This document shows positions 32,401 through 33,688 of a stretch of 33,688 nt of DNA, in pieces. How positions within the stretch are numbered: the stretch's first letter is position 1; each line of letters opens with the position of its first letter. Source of the DNA: Phoronis ovalis. Its lineage: Eukaryota > Phoronida > Phoronidae. The position numbers and the translations under genes are program-made. The notes beneath the pieces were generated by a model. The model searched no databases. It saw only the letters and a list, made by a program, of their open reading frames with translations, and was not told where the DNA came from. The DNA is taken from the NCBI GenBank assembly GCA_028565635.1, contig JAOXYB010020626.1:1-33688 (forward strand). Reading direction: 5' to 3'.

Positions 32401-33130
32401 TACATGTATCTGCAGATTGACCAGCAGGAACCTATCAAAGAATTCGAATGAAAATGGATATTTTGAAAGCATGGTACAAAGCACACTGGTGGTGCACATT
32501 AAAGGGGCACACGTGCGTCCCAAAAATTATAAGCACAGTGCGTCACTCATCGAAATTCAGTGTGATGATTTCTTAATACCCAGGTATACCCCTAAAAGGT
32601 ACATATCTAAATTGGGTGCATTGCTCAATGTCTCCAGTTTTTAGATCGTGTACACAATTAAATTTTTACCTCTTATGGCACATTCAAGAGACATACAATA
32701 TGAATTATGTACAATATCTCTAATGATTACTATCATTCTGATATGCACTTGGGCACATATTCAGGGTCATCTAAATATATATATATATATATATATATAT
32801 AAACATGGCACTAGTCTGCCAAATTGGAATTGATCCACGTCAAAATCAAAAATGACATGTATTTAGACCTATATTTACACTGGCTTGCAACAGTATCTAT
32901 CCTAGTTTTCATGATCTCAAAAAGATGAATTCAAGAACACACATGGTCGCCAGTCGGTCATATTGGAAGCGATTAGCTATAAAACTGAACTCCGCCTGTA
33001 TTTTCATCTATATTTACCTTATGCTAAATATGAAGTTGATATCGCCGAAACTGAAGCTGTTGTTTCAAAAAAAGGTTAACATTTACGTAGGGACTAAACA
33101 GATGGTATATCTCCTTTAGAGGAAGAGCAT
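32401..33130. repeat. Probable interspersed-repeat-derived region
   Basis: Composition differs from the flanks, and the reading-frame fragments make no sense as a gene. Phrases such as GGTCGCCAGTCGGTCATATT and ATGAAGTTGATATCGCCGAA resemble middle-repetitive elements of invertebrate genomes, from memory of style only. An (AT)13 microsatellite is embedded at 32775-32800. No terminal repeats or transposase could be shown. Confidence 0.35.
32775..32800. repeat. (AT)13 microsatellite
   Basis: Uninterrupted AT dinucleotide run of 26 bases. Confidence 0.9.
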
Positions 33131-33688
33131 AATAACAAAGCCATAGTAAAGTAAGACATCTTTCATAAATTTTTTATTATCAACTGTCACATATACAATT
33201 TATAATCACCTCTTTTCATCTGTAACAAAATATCTGTCAATAAAACACACAATTAACACAAACTTGTCCGATTAATATAAAATCTTGCCTACAGGAAGAC
33301 AAAAACATGTAACTTATTATAATAAGTTATTTCTTTTACAAATATACAAGATTTACAGTAATATCTTTTTTAGCCAGATTACAAAGATATACAAAATCTG
33401 CAGCACAAGGAAGACGACTGCTGAACGTGCTACAAACAATGTGTCAAGATTAAATGTGATTAAATGAATTTCCTTTACCGGACTTTAAACGCTTTAAATT
33501 TAAAATATTAACATACGTATTACATGCATCCTTTTATGCTAACAGGCAGGTAAAGCAGGTAAAATATTAACTTACTAAATAAGTAAGCACAGGTATCACA
33601 ACATGCCTTTTTCAATGTTTTAGTGTCCAGGTGACAAAAGCAATCAAGTGCATTCAGTCTGCATACCTTTTAGAAATGTTCCCTTATC
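33131..33688 (-). other. Right flank: possible 3' end of a convergent minus-strand gene
   Basis: On the minus strand a poly(A) signal AATAAA lies at 33178-33173, preceded (higher coordinates) by over 500 bases of stop-rich, UTR-like sequence. No coding exon reaches the window. A 20-bp perfect palindrome TAACTTATTATAATAAGTTA sits at 33310-33329. Weak inference. Confidence 0.25.

Noticed and set aside
32417-32833. Short plus-strand frames downstream of FHOD
   Set aside because: Fragments within a repeat-like block; no start context, domain or splice structure.
1-33688. tRNA, rRNA or CRISPR features
   Set aside because: No tRNA-like A/B-box pair with cloverleaf, rRNA sequence or regularly spaced repeat array was seen on either strand by eye.

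Overview
This is eukaryotic, AT-rich, intron-rich genomic DNA. Essentially all of it is one plus-strand gene, an FHOD-family formin (FH1/FH2 domain-containing protein, orthologous to the vertebrate FHOD1/FHOD3 pair). I reconstructed 23 constitutive or major coding exons between the ATG at 957 and the TAA at 30455. Every junction uses GT-AG sites, and the reading phase closes across all of them. The translation follows the known FHOD order from the N-terminal GTPase-binding-like module to the C-terminal autoregulatory DAD. The single FHOD locus, low GC, short-to-moderate introns and repeat style suggest an invertebrate, perhaps a mollusc or other lophotrochozoan. That organism call is an inference; nothing here fixes the species.

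Layout: 1-956 is the upstream flank or promoter, with a perfect CRE palindrome and a weak upstream mini-ORF. Positions 957-9963 hold exons 1-4 (GTPase-binding-like N-terminus and start of the armadillo DID), with two long introns. Positions 10844-17316 hold exons 5-9 (rest of the DID). Positions 17970-22275 cover the charged coiled-coil linker (exons 10, 12, 13) and a 1,077-nt Cys/Ser-rich exon 11. Exon 14 (22276-23351) carries the disordered linker, the FH1 poly-proline region and the FH2 start. Exons 15-20 (25292-28729) encode FH2, and exons 21-23 (28987-30455) the C-terminal tail with DAD. Positions 30456 to about 31830 are probably 3' UTR with several AATAAA signals. Beyond that is repeat-like intergenic DNA, and the right edge may be the 3' end of a convergent minus-strand gene.

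The base isoform (exon 11 skipped) is 1,372 residues; with exon 11 it is 1,731. Exon 11 is phase-symmetric (2-2). In the introns I found further candidate alternative segments that have splice sites and keep frame: a 57-nt cassette inside the DID (11946-12002), a 78-nt cassette after the DID (17760-17837), an 18-nt microexon within FH2 (28032-28049), a 120-nt in-frame alternative donor extension of exon 21 (29105-29224) and a 53-nt exon (29986-30038) that would replace the DAD basic core with a different C-terminus. Together they suggest a formin whose autoinhibition, actin assembly and targeting modules are each tuned by splicing. This is the most interesting aspect of the window and can be tested directly with RNA-seq. 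Exon numbering and residue numbers below refer to the 1,372-residue base form unless stated.
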